This document shows positions 1 to 12,900 of a DNA stretch of 64,000 bases, piece by piece. Both the position numbers and the translations under genes were made by a program. The stretch is from Paramacrobiotus metropolitanus (Eukaryota; Tardigrada; Eutardigrada; Parachela; Macrobiotidae): contig NW_026570310.1 in the NCBI RefSeq assembly GCF_019649055.1, forward strand, positions 496,001-560,000, given 5' to 3'. Below the pieces are notes generated by a model that was given only the letters and a program-made list of their open reading frames with translations, did no database searches and was not told where the DNA came from. Numbering within the stretch: position 1 is the stretch's first letter; every line of letters begins with the position of its first letter.

Positions 1-181
1 ACTTCTAGTCTTCCGTCTCCCTCCTGGTAGAAAGCAATCCAGTGCTCGCCATCCTGGCTAGCCGGTTCCGTATTGACGACACACGCACCCGGGTACGGTT
101 CTAATGAACAAGGTACTTGGTCACTAGCATAAACTCCACGGAAGCTGCTAGCCGTAATCGCGTTACCACGTAGTGCTGTCG

Positions 182-1520
182 TTATTTGTTCGGTGTTGAT
201 GTTGAAAAGTTCGCAATCAGCTGTCGGTGTTGATTGATTTCGATAATGCTGTCATAGGTGAGCATGCAGACCATCATAATGGTTGATCCAAGTGGTTTAC
301 CAAATGACACCGATACACTCAAGTTGCCTTGCTTGATTAAAGTCAATGGGCCACGTCCAATGTGTCCGGGTGTTAAGTCGAACCCGAATAGTGTGTATCC
401 TTGGTTGTACTGGGTGCGAGTAAATGGCAGCCCTCCTTGCAAGCTTGGTCGATGACCCAGCGTGTCCAGCAAGCCGTCGTAGCATTCCAGAGACAGACTT
501 CGTTCAAAGTCGGCGACATACGGCTTGGTTGGATAGCTCTGCCCGTCCACTTAACACTAATCTGCGTTATACCAAAGTTCTGAAAGTAGAACGGATTCTT
601 TTTCTGTGATCCGTGAAAATCTTCGCTGTCCACAAATCCAATAAACACGACTTTTGGAATTTGACCAATTTGCAGATTGCTCACGACGGTACTTTGGGTT
701 TGTTGGGGAATGTCCGAAACGCGCATAACGACGCGTTTAATATGGTACTTGACAGTTTTTTTTCAAAAGCTCACCGGCCACCGCTGTCAGAAAGTCTGGT
801 GATGGAATATAACGACGCACTGACAACCTGGCGTTGCGGATAAAAGGCTTGAAGGTCTTAGTAGCATCTGTATCCCACACTCGTAGAGCAAATTCCGGGC
901 GGCTGACAACCAGTCGAATGTTTACTGGTACTCCAGTACAAAGGGTTTGCTTCCGAGAACAGTTTACCTGAAAGCTGCACGTACTGTCCTGCTCTAAACA
1001 AAGCTGCTCGGTCTTTTTCTCCTTTGTTGGAACTTTCGTCGTTAAAATAGCCTGCTGTATCCAGATAAAAACCGGCGGAGATTAACTGGCTCCTTTGTGC
1101 CTCAACCGAGTATGACAATAACGACTCCAGGTACGCTCTGTACGGATAGAATGTTGCAGCATCGGAAATCAAGCGATCGGCCACTGTTACATGGCATGAT
1201 GAAAACAGCGAGTGCAGAAAGTTGTTGACCGGTGCAACACCGTCAGTTGACTTGACCAGTTCCCATTCACCAGTGGTTTTTCGTACTTTAATACCCACTT
1301 CCAGTTCCAAGATCATGTCGGCCAGACTAAGCAGTCCTGCTGTACTGGATGGAATGAAGAAGTTGATATCCCCCGCCGATCCGTTGTCCGTCAAAATGGT
1401 GGTAGGGTTCTGTTTCTCGTGCTCTGTTCGCCAGCGATCAGTTAGGGTAGCCGGCAGAGCAAAAAGTTGATTTTCCAGCTGCATTGCCGGTTCGGAATGT
1501 TCCATCATTAACATCGCCAT
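182..1520 (-). pseudogene. Decayed major capsid protein (F54H12.2-type) of a Maverick/adintovirus-like element
   Basis: Three minus-strand frames (858-1520, 373-726, 182-550) carry consecutive parts of one protein family, the F54H12.2-like proteins common in invertebrate genomes. I take these to be the double-jelly-roll major capsid protein of Maverick/adintovirus-like elements. Visible family landmarks are PVNNFLHSLFSSC and YPYRAYLESLLSY in the N-terminal part, the GQIPKVVFIGFVD block in the middle, and GYTLFGFDLTP followed by LIKQGNLSVSVSF near the C-terminus. The frame changes at least twice and a stop lies between the first and middle parts, so the gene is dead. It follows the small basic gene and minor-capsid fragment in the same order as the intact block at 38-41 kb. 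Family assignment is strong; the capsid role rests on synteny and recall of the family. Confidence 0.8.
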
Positions 1521-1525
1521 TTTGA

Positions 1526-1924
1526 TTATAAGAAATCCGGGATATTAGTTGGTGGAATGCGTCGTAGCCGCTGCACTTTGCGTTTAACTCGTCTTCGTTT
1601 CTTACGGATTCCTTCTCCTTCTTGAGAGGCAAAGCGCTTGCTTATTGCTGTTCCCGCCCGCGACGCTACGTCTTTAATAGCCCCGGTCGCTGCTTCTTGC
1701 AAGCGGGGGGTAGCCGCCTCTAGTGCGGCCTTGGCGTGTGGGGCTGCTTTACGCATGGGTTTGGCAAAAGACGACAGCTTGGCAAAAAGATTTTTTAGGA
1801 TTTGCGGGAATCCCGATCCGTTTTGCAGAGTTCCCCGATATCGTATCAAGGCACTTCCCCCCGTTTGGCTGACAAATAAGGTTTCATACCGCCGGGGATC
1901 CGGCACGTACGCCACGAACGGCAT
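1526..1924 (-). CDS. Small basic capsid-associated protein of the relic element (adenovirus pVI/pX-like position)
   Basis: This 132-residue frame is alanine-rich and helical in the middle (about residues 40-95, many A, K and R). It ends in a cluster of lysines and arginines around residues 107-122 and starts with a hydrophobic-aromatic stretch. In Maverick and adintovirus elements a short protein of this kind, compared with adenovirus membrane-active or core proteins, sits between the minor and major capsid genes, and that is exactly the position here. It overlaps nothing and is only 6 nt from the capsid relic. The frame is open, but both neighbours are broken, so it is probably no longer functional. 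The exact role is inferred from position and composition only. Confidence 0.5.
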   Translation of the reverse strand: MPFVAYVPDPRRYETLFVSQTGGSALIRYRGTLQNGSGFPQILKNLFAKLSSFAKPMRKAAPHAKAALEAATPRLQEAATGAIKDVASRAGTAISKRFASQEGEGIRKKRRRVKRKVQRLRRIPPTNIPDFL

Positions 1925-1926
1925 TC

Positions 1927-2202
1927 TTAATACAGTCTTTGTGGTCGGAAATGGAGCTTCACTAGGGACTTTCCAGTCTGAAATTTAGCGTTGTCCCCTA
2001 AGTCGTTAGCAATTGTGAGGTGAATGGTCTCAAAGTGCTGGCGCAGAACAGGAACAAAATGCGGAATGTCGAAGCGTGCTTCCACGATCTGGTTAATTTC
2101 TCCTCTAATAGGCACGGAGCGTAAAAACTGCGCTGCGGTATCTCCAATGAGGCTATAGTCAGCCACATCGCTGTACACGAACAGGCTTTGATTTCCCAAC
2201 AA
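1927..2202 (-). pseudogene. Minor capsid (penton-like) protein, C-terminal fragment
   Basis: The 91-residue frame corresponds to the C-terminal part of the minor capsid protein that accompanies F54H12.2-type capsid genes. The landmarks are LFVYSDVADYSLIGDTAAQF, then RFDIPHFVPV, then FETIHLTIANDLGD and a final LVKLHF strand. The complete counterpart in this window is at 38,216-39,124. The N-terminal two thirds of the protein is missing upstream (higher coordinates), where a plus-strand coding tail sits instead, so this is a truncated copy. Assignment is from family recall and gene order; no search was possible. Confidence 0.65.
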
Positions 2203-2289
2203 AGTATTGACCGGTCTTTCCGAAATGAAACTGCTCAGTTTAGGATTAGGAGGTTAGGTCAGGAACGAAAGGTATTTGATTTTGCTTGT

Positions 2290-2586
2290 CTTTGTTTCCA
2301 TGGGAAAGGGTCCCATCGCATTACCGTGGCTTTCGACTGGTACATCCGGCTGACAAGTTCCCAAAAGTCACCCGGTTTATCATCGCCGCGTACGACACGG
2401 ATGACGACTCTGAGGAGGACTGGGAGCTGGAGCCGTTCATTTGCGGTAAATAAAAAGTTTTTCCTTTTGTTGCATGCTAAAGCATGAAATACGTTTGCAG
2501 ACGAATCGCCATTGGAGGACAGCGATAACGATGACCAACAGGACGAGAACGATCAACCGGATGATAATGTTATTCAAATTGATTGA
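2290..2586 (+). CDS. C-terminal exons of an unknown acidic protein
   Basis: Two open blocks in phase are joined by a good GT-AG intron. The first ends at 2445 before GTAAAT and the second starts at 2501 after TTTGCAG, with the stop TGA at 2584-2586. The first exon reads as a mixed basic/hydrophobic stretch ending in a D/E-rich run (DTDDDSEEDWELE). The second is almost wholly acidic and polar. Upstream of about 2290 I cannot follow the frame, so the start is unknown. It runs head-on into the minor-capsid fragment on the other strand. No family is recognised; it could belong to the relic virus-like element or to a host gene. Confidence 0.45.
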
Positions 2587-3540
2587 GATTTATTTGTGTT
2601 GGTGTGAAAAATAGAAATTGGAAAAAATCGGTCGTTCGCTCGTTCCTTACTATTCGTACTAAAGTTTCAGACATAAGAATTACACTAAAGTTACGATAGC
2701 TTAGTAGTTATGACTAGCACATTGCAAAGAACTGCAAAAAAAATTATATTAATAAATTGAATTTCCAAAGACCCACCCGGGCATTATTTTTCCACCCACC
2801 GGATATTTAAAACTGGTTAGGAGTCCCCTAATTGTAATAGATAGTAGAAATTTTATCACGCTTCACATTGATACTACCAAAGCCACTGGAGCCAACGACA
2901 CACTTCGACGCAATGCAATCGCCATGTAGTTTCGACGGCTACTCAGACGGATCAGCGGCAGTTACAGCAGCAGAAGCAGCAACGAACTCCCTTTTGCAAC
3001 GGCAATCCCTTTTCCAACGGCAAGTTCAGGAACCGGGTCCAATCTTTCAGGGATAAAGAAATGCAGGATACTCGATGGAATTAGAGTTACCTTCTTGGAA
3101 TTTTTTGGGGTAGCTGTGTCGCCACTCGCCAGAGATGATCGAAGATCTGTAGAGACCCGGAACCGCTGTCATGGAAGAAAGCCCCATAACAGTTTGCTTT
3201 AGCAAACATCTGTCCGGCGTTTGATAAAGCGTTAGCGCTGGCTTGGAGTTTACTGAAATTGTCATCGGCGGGTTTTGTGGCTCACTGGCTGCAGTCTGTT
3301 CTTTCTTTGCTGATGCTTTGTATATAAGGTAATGGATGGATTAAAAACCGGCAATTCAAATGCTGTTTTGTATACTGAAGTACTAAAAGTTGATCGGAAA
3401 GCCAAATTGACTGGTTTGCAAACGGTCTTGGTTGAGTTGTTTAACCAGAAATCTGGTGGTGACGGCATTTTCAAACAAAGTTTGATCATTAGTCTAAGAA
3501 CAGCTCCGCGATATTCTGCGACAACGAAGCAATGTGGATT
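2587..3540. other. Spacer without recognisable genes
   Basis: AT-rich sequence with a short CAG/CAA-rich stretch near 2,950-3,010. Small open frames exist on both strands but show no motif. The start of the Helitron relic may reach back to about 3,330. Confidence 0.4.
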
Positions 3541-4680
3541 AGCCCGAAATATCAAACGCGAAGGCTAACGAGTTTACCTCAGAAGGTTACATTGCTAAAT
3601 CGTTCCCTGCTCTCTTCCCTTCTGGGACGGCTGATTTAAGAACACCGAGGCAGCGCACTGTTTCTCCACATGATTACTTTCAACACCTTATGCGCTACAA
3701 AGGTGGAAGATCAACCAAGCATAATCATTTCTGGTATTTTGCATACAATAGCATCACCCGTTGGACTGGGCTCAAGCAAAGCAGTTTGTTTATCAACATA
3801 AAGTGCGACCGCAAAAGACAGATGACGATGCACAACTGAAAGGGCTCTGTAAACAGGATTTAGAAACCCTGGTAAAAAGCGTTATGTGTTTTGGTGCCAC
3901 AGTAAGAGGGACGCCCCAATTTGGTGGACGAAACGGCAAGAACTTTGGGCTATGATGGATCAGCGTGGTCTTTCCCACGTTTTCATCACCTTTAGTGCTG
4001 CTGACCAGCAGCCGCAAGAGCTACATACTTTAATATGTTCAAGCGTCTCTGGCTCGGACATTAAAATACCCATAGCGGAAAGAAGAAAAACCCAGTAGTG
4101 GTTGCATGGTTTTTTCAGAACAGTTTGGAATTTTCTTCGAAAAAATTTTGATTTCACATTTCAAAGTCAGGGTTCACTGTGGTCGCTCTGAAGATCGACA
4201 CAGAGGTTCCATACATTACCACGGTTTCCTCTGGCTAGAAGACGCCCCATCGGCAAAGTTAATGGACAGCAAGAATCAACCGGAACTCAAAGAATTAGGT
4301 TACGGTATACGAGCCACTGATGCCAAATGCCATCACTTCGTTGGTAGCATCACAATGTGACGCGACCGACATAGCCAGGAAGCGGGACGGTGACATTGAT
4401 GTTGTTCTTTTTCGTTCCATTTATCAACAGATTTTGGAACAAAAGTTAGTGGATGGCAAAATTGCTCGACCACCACACACTGTTTCATGGTACCGTGAAT
4501 ATACTGATCCTATCACGGGCGAAGAGGTGGCTAAACCGCTGACTATAGCCGACGATGGACAGGCGATGGCTATATTTCAAGCAGTCCGAAAAAATCATTT
4601 GGTACAGACTACTGTAATGCCACTGTCTCCGCATGTTGATGGTATTAAAATTATCTCTGCACTAGTAGTAATGCTTTAAT
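3541..4680 (+). mobile_element. Helitron Rep (Helitron_like_N) relic
   Basis: Successive plus-strand frames spell the N-terminal Rep part of a Helitron RepHel protein. At about 3,565-3,760 are FPALFPSGTADLRTPRQRTV and the following HLMRYKGGR block. Then come GTPQFGGRN with FITFSAADQQPQ (3,890-4,030). At 4,195-4,245 is RGSIHYHGFLWLEDAP, whose H-Y-H at 4214-4222 is the HUH metal-binding motif of the rolling-circle nuclease. The frame shifts several times and the helicase half is absent, so this is a dead fragment. Frames at 4,320-4,679 probably continue the same protein. Helitron ends (5' TC, 3' hairpin-CTRR) were not identified. Confidence 0.75.
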
Positions 4681-7600
4681 AATTTTTACAAAATTTTTAC
4701 AAAATTTAGTACAAAATTTTATGATGACCTCCGTGTAATGTAAGTTATTACTATTATTTTATGACTTATATTTTCTGGTTGGGCTTTGCCGAATGCATCG
4801 ATCGAACTGAGGCAGTTCGATTTTACTTACTAGTATGCTAATTGACGGTGATAATTTTCATATCTGAAAACTTTTCGTATTTAGTCAACAAACTGTCATA
4901 GTAAAAAACTTGTGAAGATGTGTAAATATTAAGTGTTGCATTAGAAAATTAAGCCATTTGGAAAGAACAACTAGAGGTATTTCACGAAAGCTGCGAAGGT
5001 TCCGGTTAACGCTTGGCAGGTCTGGCTGGATGTAAATCAGCATATCGCTACCGGACTGCTGACTGGACGCGGTTTAAGTAATCGAGGCGATCGGATAATC
5101 TTTAGCCTCTTACAGCGGTTGCAACCAATGCACGATGAAGAGTGCTGTCCCACACGAGTTGAACGGTTGGAAAATGCCCTAATATCCGGTAGCATAAATA
5201 AAATTACAGCAGTCAAGGTAACTAGATTACTTCAATTTTTTTAGTCATGACTGTTTGATTTTGCAACAGCGGTTTGTCATTTGATAGACACGCAACAAGC
5301 CAACTGTGCAGCCTGAACAAATGGTAGCAAATCAGAACGAAAAAGATGCCAAGGTCCCACACCAAACAGGATCGGACGAAGAAGGCAAACCGGAAAAGCA
5401 ATTCTTGGAGTTACCGGTTGCAGAGGTTCGCATTAGCCGAAATGGCAATAATTTCGGCTATATAAGGCAGATGATCATTAACATAATCATTAAATAAGGT
5501 ATATTTATGATGATCCGCATTTTGCACCTTACGATTGGATTGTGAAAACTATTTGATGATTTGCAAGCATTAATGTGTGGGCCAAAAAGTTAACGTCGAT
5601 ACTTCCTGACTGTCGTTTAAATTTAAAAATATTTAACCGCTAAATGATAAAAACTTGTACAGGAAAATGGTTACATTGAGTAGACACATATCCATCGCGT
5701 TAAGCCGGTACGTACAAATGTTTACGGTATACCATTAGCACGGTCTTGTCAAATATTTACAGAAGAAAAAATCTGTTGACTAGATATGCGTGAAAGAAAC
5801 CACCCGGCCAACTGAAGCCAAGAAACCACACGGCTGTTTCGTCGTAACGAAACAGCCATTCTAACAGCCATTTCGAAGGTCGGCATGCGAGTCTGACGAG
5901 AGTGCTAGTAAGCAATGGATTCGCTGCATCGGTGTTCATTTATCATGTGCTGGCATGCCGGTATAAGTCTATAGAATGTGTTTGTTTGAATGCTTTTAGT
6001 TGACTTCCGTTGATGAAGATGCATTGTTGGGTGTTCGATGCAATTTACATATAGCGGACGGTAACAAATCGTCTACTTGGCTATTGCTGAAGTATCCGAT
6101 GCGGAAGTTCAGCTAGTAATGGTTAAAGTTTATACTTGAAAGGTCCGACGCGGATACTTTAATGAAGTTCACCACCAGCACGGCAAATCCTTGGGAGATT
6201 GCTCTGAGTGCACTGCACATTGTCTGGCCAAACGAGGCTGTAAAACGGTACATTCCGAGGGGTAATCTTTTCGGGTTGGCTCCTACGATTACGGAGATGA
6301 CCGCCGACATTAAGTTTTGGCTACTACAGCAAGAACGTGACCATCATACGGGCAAGAGCGGATTGCTGAAGCCAACAGAGCGGCAGATTGCTAGAGAATT
6401 ACAACGAATTGTACCGGATGAGCGAAAACTGAATGACCAGCAGCGATACCGTGCTTCATTACCGACTGCCTTAAAAAAGGATCACGTTCCCATTTTTGAT
6501 GAGCAAGTAGAGTATGAAGCGTTACAAGTGAAATCCCCCACGAAGCGTTATCAGTCGCACCAGACGACGAAGTGATCATGGTGCAGATGACAACAGGTGA
6601 TGATACAGCAGCGAAACAGGACCGTGTGATATTCCCAGTTAAGCGGAATTCGCATGGGTCTTAAAATCTCGACTGAGGCATTGATCGCACACTTAAACGA
6701 CGGGAAGAAAACCTTGACCAAATCAGTTGTAATAAAATAGTTGTAATGTACTGTATCTGGATGTTGAATAGCTTCCTGATCTTTGTATAGAAGAACCACA
6801 CAGTCGGATACCGATCGAGTGGGCCATAAACCGTCCAATAACGGTCCTTCTAAACGTTTCAAGCCTGTTGTGCAGAAGCGGATGGGTTTAGTGTTGTGGA
6901 GTAATTTCGCTCCTATTGGATCCTATTTACCGCGGATATTTTGGTATTCGTACCATTTAATTTATTACGCAACAGAAATGTTCCCCCTTTTTTGATCTTT
7001 TCGTGCCTGAAATAGAAATAATTTGATACTGTACTCCAGATGATCGTATAATTTATTTAGTTAGTCTAAATTTTGATATAATTATTGTGTTGTTCGTGTT
7101 TCATTGTTATTGGTCACTTAGAGATTTGATGTTAATTAGGGATCAGCAGTTTATTGTTTTTTTGTTCTGTATGCTTCTGTCGTTTTCTTGAAAGTTATCT
7201 ATTTTCCGCGAGCTAATTCTGTGTCGGTTAAAAAATGGACGCATCTTTGTGAGAATATTCCTGTTGTTATTTGCACATTTATTGTTGCAAATAAAAAACA
7301 TAGTTACCCTAATATAGCCAATAATAATTGGTCACTAAGGCAGTACATTGTTGTTTTTGCCATGGCATAAAAATCGCTGACTATGTAAAGGTTTTTTGCG
7401 ATCACTCATTAATCGGCTGTCAGACATCACCAAAATATATTGCTTTCAATAATCGTTTCTGAATGACAAATCTTATTGTCATGAAGTTTTACTCAATTGC
7501 GGTTATATGACGATGTTAATTAATCTAAACGGACATGCAAGCGGAATTCGATTCGAACACATTGTGGTCATGTGGCAAACTGTGATAATTTTAATTCTGA

Positions 7601-9657
7601 TCCTATAATCTCATTCTGCCAGTCTGGCGAAAATTGTTATCCATTGTCCTCTTTGTAGTTACAACTACCACGGCAGTTTAGCCATCAAAACCATAAAGTT
7701 TTTTGTTAGGCGGCCTACCTAAACTGCTTCCAATAAAAGGATACTAACAGTAATTGAGTACAGGGTTTGCTAATAAGAAATAAAAGACTCGAGTCTAAAC
7801 AGGCATAACTGGTAGGCTAAGGCGGCCTACCAAAAAATATTTATTATAAGTGCTCTAACATCGGGTAGTTTGGTAGTGAAAGCCATTGTTTGTTTTCTTG
7901 CCAGTTGCCCTAGAGGGTGGTTACTGATGCATCATCGATCAGTTCACTTTGCACCTGTCTGACGAATGAAACTAAGCCTCGCTATAACTGCATGGGTTAC
8001 TGGTACCCGGGACCAGTTCCGACGCGGCAGGACGTCCGCGGTATCCCAAAATAAATCTGCGGTAAATAATTATATGTATGTCCAAACCAGTGTTTCCGGT
8101 AGGTCGCCTGCTCTACTGGAAATAATTTTAGTAAAAATGTGTTGACTGTACTATTATTTTATTTGATGTCATAAAGTAATACACTGGGCACTCAACTGGT
8201 GTTTTCGGTAGGCCACCCACCAGAATTTTCCATTCTTTACATTAATATCTGTCTTTGTAAAAATGTTTGACATTTGACAGTCTGATGAAAATATTTAAAT
8301 ATGGGCTTATGAGTGAAGATTTGGATTATCTATTAATTATTACTGTCACCCGGATGAAGTAGCACTGGTGTTTGGTATGGCATACTGCCGGACCAAAAGT
8401 GGCTTGCAACCACTCATTGGCCGGCGACCAGAATTCAATTTCATTAATTTGTATTGTTGCCCCTCTGTGTGTTAACGGCGCGAAGCTGAAGAGCCCACGA
8501 AGACACCTCCGCTGTCGATCTCGTGAACAAACTGAACAGTTTGTGCACATGCTGTCTGAATACGTGTCTATGGTTTTACGCGTAATATTTCTCTATTCAG
8601 AATTCGGTATTCTTTTTTGTCCTTGTTGGGATGATGAGCTTTAGGTTATGGGCGCGCATGCAGTGGGTTTTGCATATTTCTTACGAAAACTAAGCTATTT
8701 CAGATGGAATGCTTGTGTCATGAGTGAGGTGCGATTTGTCAAAAAATGCTGTTTCGTTAACAACAAAACAGACAGACTCACAAACAAATACGATCCAACT
8801 TAGTACAGAACAAAAATTCACTTTCCCAGTTTTTCAAGTGACTTTTTGGTTAATAAAATTCCGTGTAACTTCAATAAATTGCCACTTTTGGGTGTGTGGA
8901 TTGTTACTGTATTTACAAGGATTATACGGCACTCGGCACCATGCGGTAATGAACGTTAAGGCGGTTATGTACTTCGCAACGAACCGATTAATTTTGGCAA
9001 TTGATTGGGAAAAATCCAGGAGAGGAATTTCGCAGGTAACAATTGAACTATTACTATTCCCCCCCCCCCCATGATAGGGAAAAGCGAAAGGTCACACCGT
9101 ATTCACCAGTGAAAAGTTCAACCCGGATCCGTTATTCTTCGCTAACGAGAAAGTTAGATCCGCACGCGAGACGCTCAAGCGAAGTAGTAGTACCAGATGC
9201 ATTTTTTATCCCTGAAATCGCTGAACCGCTTATCACCTCCCAAAGTCAAGAGTTGACGCCACTAGCCATGGATACTGAACAAGATGGTGGTGCTTCCGCG
9301 GTATTTGTTTGGTCCAGCGTCAAACCAGGAGACCGTTTTTGCGGAATTCTTGTCAAAATCAACAAACAAGATTAAATAAAAAGTACCATACGTAAGTATG
9401 GTAAATTTCATCTGATTCATGAAGTGGTAACATTGCTTTGCATTGCTTAAGTTGCTTAAACTGAAGGAATACTCCCAACGTGTTGCAGTGAAGTTGGCTT
9501 TCATTTGTACCCAGTAGCCGGCTTCGATTCGAGAGTGGTCGCTGTTCGCTCAACTAGCTGGCGCATAACGAAACTCATTCAACTGTATCTGCCTTCCATC
9601 AGTACGTAGAAAACCTTTGCAAATGACGGTAAATGGTCACGGATGGTGCCCACGATT
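4681..9657. other. Long AT-rich stretch with little recognisable content
   Basis: Apart from the open frame at 6,162-6,575 I see no supportable gene. Short frames occur at 8,372-8,644, 8,724-9,074 and 9,043-9,375, the last reading into a basic then acidic peptide after a run of ten or more Cs at 9,059-9,070. None has a recognisable motif. A few imperfect TTGG/CCGGTAGG repeats occur at 7,700-8,220 (for example GGCGGCCTACC, GGTAGGCCACC), which may be the remains of an old transposon. Confidence 0.35.
6162..6575 (+). CDS. Unrecognised open frame of 137 codons
   Basis: The frame starts at an ATG and is fairly rich in charged residues (QQERDHH, ERQIARELQRIVPDERKL), with a composition that could be genuine coding sequence. 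I recognise no family. It lies in a stretch full of decayed repeats, between the Helitron relic and the gypsy element, so a fragment of another mobile element is the most likely origin. It has no clear promoter or splice partner. Confidence 0.2.
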   Translation: MKFTTSTANPWEIALSALHIVWPNEAVKRYIPRGNLFGLAPTITEMTADIKFWLLQQERDHHTGKSGLLKPTERQIARELQRIVPDERKLNDQQRYRASLPTALKKDHVPIFDEQVEYEALQVKSPTKRYQSHQTTK

Positions 9658-9661
9658 GCAG

Positions 9662-9889
9662 TGATACATGGTACTTTATTGGTACATGTATAAACTGTGC
9701 TATTAGCATATGCTAAGACAGACGTGATGCACAGTATTCAACGGCATGCTTAAGTACTAGACAACAGTATTGTATTGTATAAGAAAGCACAGTCGCACGC
9801 ACAGTCAGATGTGTGAAGACATAGATCGGAAACCGGTACATCAGAACTGCTCAAGGGCAATTATACATTAGCGTTACATTATCGTAACA
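9662..9889 (-). repeat. 3' LTR of the gypsy element
   Basis: 228-bp repeat bounded by TG and CA. It matches the other LTR at about 94% by eye and carries the same TGCTCAAGGGCAATTATACA block near its inner end. Confidence 0.93.
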
Positions 9890-9900
9890 TCTCCCTCCTT
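9890..9900 (-). other. Polypurine tract of the gypsy element
   Basis: Read on the minus strand, the bases abutting the 3' LTR are AAGGAGGGAGA, an all-purine run in the position where plus-strand DNA synthesis is primed. Confidence 0.75.
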
Positions 9901-9915
9901 AGAAAAATGCTGTCC

Positions 9916-12900
9916 TCAGCTTTTGCGCTTTCGGAAATTGTAGCGTTGAAACGGAGCGTCGTCGATTTCATGGTCGGCAATTTCTTTTTCATGGTCAGGT
10001 TGATTGGCAGGTCCGTTATTCAGTCTTTCGTCGATTTCGAAATCAGGTTCCGCTTCCGCATTATTGTTGCTCGCGTAGACAATATTTTCTTCATCGACGT
10101 TGTTTTCCTCTCTTTCGTTAAATGGTCGAAGTCGTTCGACGTGGACGATATCCGTTTTCTTTCTTCCATGCCTGTTTTTAATTTCATAATTAACATTATT
10201 TACTTGACGAATTACCTCCCATGGTCCATGCCATTTCCGTAATAATTTTGTAGTTAATTTTCCATTTTCTTTGGCAGTCGTCGGCTGATGATCTTCATTA
10301 TGTAACTTCGGTGGTGTCCGTAGTAGAACAAGATCGCCGGGGGAATAAACTGTTCATTCTCGTTTCTCGTTATGTCGCGGTGCAGTTTTATCGTGCGCCG
10401 TATTCACAGGAAGTTTTGCGAGTTCTTGCGCTGCTGTTATCCAAGTATGCACCTGCTTGACGTAATTATTAACATTATCCACCACATCAAAACCATCAAA
10501 CTGTAGTTGCATATCGAGTGGAAAAACGGGTTGTCGACCACATATCAATTCAAACGGAGAAAATTTCGTCGTTTCGTTTTTAACGGTATTTATATACCAT
10601 ATAATTGCCGGTATGAATTTATCCCAATCACGGTGATTGTTAGACACATAATGAGATATCGCTATACTGATCGTGCGATTCATTCGTTCTGTCAGTCCGT
10701 TGCACTGCGGATGATATGCGGTGGTAGTTGCATGTTCAGTGCCAAAATATTTTAATAAATTATCAATTAGCGAATTAATAAAACGTTTCCCCTTGTCTGA
10801 AAAAATCCCTTGCGGTGTACCGTGCCGGTAAATTATTTGTTCAACGAGAAAATGTGCAGCGTTGGCAGCCGTTGCATTTCTTGCCGGTCTCGCTTCTACC
10901 CACTTGGTCAGGTGATCAATCGCCACCACGAGGTACATATTTCCTTTTGAACTTCTTGTAAACGGACCTAGATAATCAATTCCTACCGTATGGAATGGTC
11001 CGAATACCGGAATTGGTTGCAAGTAGCCTGGTGGGCGATGATTTGGCGATTTCGCAATCTGGCATGATTGACAGGAAGTCACGTAATTGAATACATCACG
11101 TATGCAGTTTTGCCAGTAGTATTTCTAGTGGATTTTCTCGTATGTCCGAGAAGTGCCGAAATGTCCAGAGTTGTCATGTGCATTTTCAAGGATTGTCCGT
11201 TTCATGCTTTTGGGAATTACCATCAGGAAATTCATCTGATTATCACGGTAAACAATACGATACAGCACATTACCTCGTATGCAGAAATGGATTCTCTTCT
11301 GTCTGTAATCGTTCGTAGTGGTATCGCCGGTCAGGGTAACAATTATTTTGGCACAGTACTCGTCTTCAATTTGCATCTGGGAAATGTCATATGTCTTGAG
11401 GAAAAATAGCGGGGCGGTTAATTGATGTTCTTTCGGCACATTGTTAGCGTCAAACGGAAAGCGCGATAAGCAATCTGCCATGTTATTGGCTTTACCTGGT
11501 CGGTAACCGATTTTAAAATTATATGGACGTAAGCGTAACACCCATCTTGCTAGTCTACCAGTTGGATTTTTACTCTTAATTAATCCACAGAGGGCGTTGT
11601 GATCAGTAATGATCTGAAACGTTTTTCCGGGATTTCCGACGTAACTGTAAAAATGTTCGACACCGAAGACGACAGCGGCAAGCTCCTGTTCCGTGACAGA
11701 GTAGTTTTTCTCGCTTGGCGATAGGCTTCGCGAAGCATAGGCCAATGGTTTAACGTTTCCGTTTTCATCCACTTGGCTAAGGACTGCTCCAAGGCCGAGC
11801 ATTGACGCGTCAGTTTCCAGAATTAATTCTTTATTTTGGTCGAAGTGGACGAGTTGCGGCTGGTTGGTTAACTGTGATTTGAGTGTCTCGAAAGCAGTTT
11901 GTTGTTCCTCCCCCCAATTAAAGGGCTGATCTTTTTGTGTCAATTTGTTAAGCGGGTTTGCAATCAGGGAGAAATGTTTTACGAACTTACGGTAGTGATT
12001 TGCTGCTCCCATGAATGAACGTAGACTGGTCAGGTCAGTCGGACGAGGAATTTTCTGGATTGCAAGGACTTTCGCCTTGTCGGGTTGAATTCCCTCTTGA
12101 GTCACGGTATGTTCTAGGAAGTTCAGTGTAGTGCATCCAAAGAAGCATTTGGACGGTTTTAGCATTAAATTTGCGTGTTGAAACCGGATTAGGACATCTT
12201 CCATGTGCCGTAAATGTTCGTCAAACGTAGGGCTGTAGACCTGAACATCGTCTAAATACACGATTACGTATTTAAATTTTATGTCGCCGAGGACACTGTC
12301 CATTAAGCGGCAAAACGTGGCGGGCGCTTTGCAGAGCCCGAACGGCATGACTTCAAAACGGTATAGACCGTCTGGAGTCAGAAATGCCGTTTTGTCTTTG
12401 GAACCTTCTGCCACAGCTACCTGAAGATAGCCTGATAACAAATCCAAACCTGTGAACCATTTCGCTCCTTGAAGGACATCGAGGCAGTCGTCTATCCTGG
12501 GTAACGGATAGGAATCTTTTTTAGTAATTTCGTTGATCGGTCTGTAGTCGATACAGAGACGGAGGTCTTGGGGCTTTTTGGGAACGAGGACAATATTGCA
12601 TGCCCAATCGGAATTGCAGGGAGAAATAATTCCTTCTTCCAACCATTCTTTAATTTGCTTGTTTATGAAATCTCTTTGCCAGGGGGCGTGTCGACGTAAC
12701 TGTTCTCGAATCGGAGGGTGCGTACCAGTGTCAATGCTGTGCTCGATTTTATTTGTACGACCAACTTTCTTGGTTTGCGACGGAAATAATATGCGATATT
12801 TGTAAAGTAATTTCGTCTTGGCGTTCTGCTGTTCGGGATTCATTTGACCGAAATTGAATTGTTTTGCGAACTCTTGAATCGGAATTTCTGTTCCTGGGTT

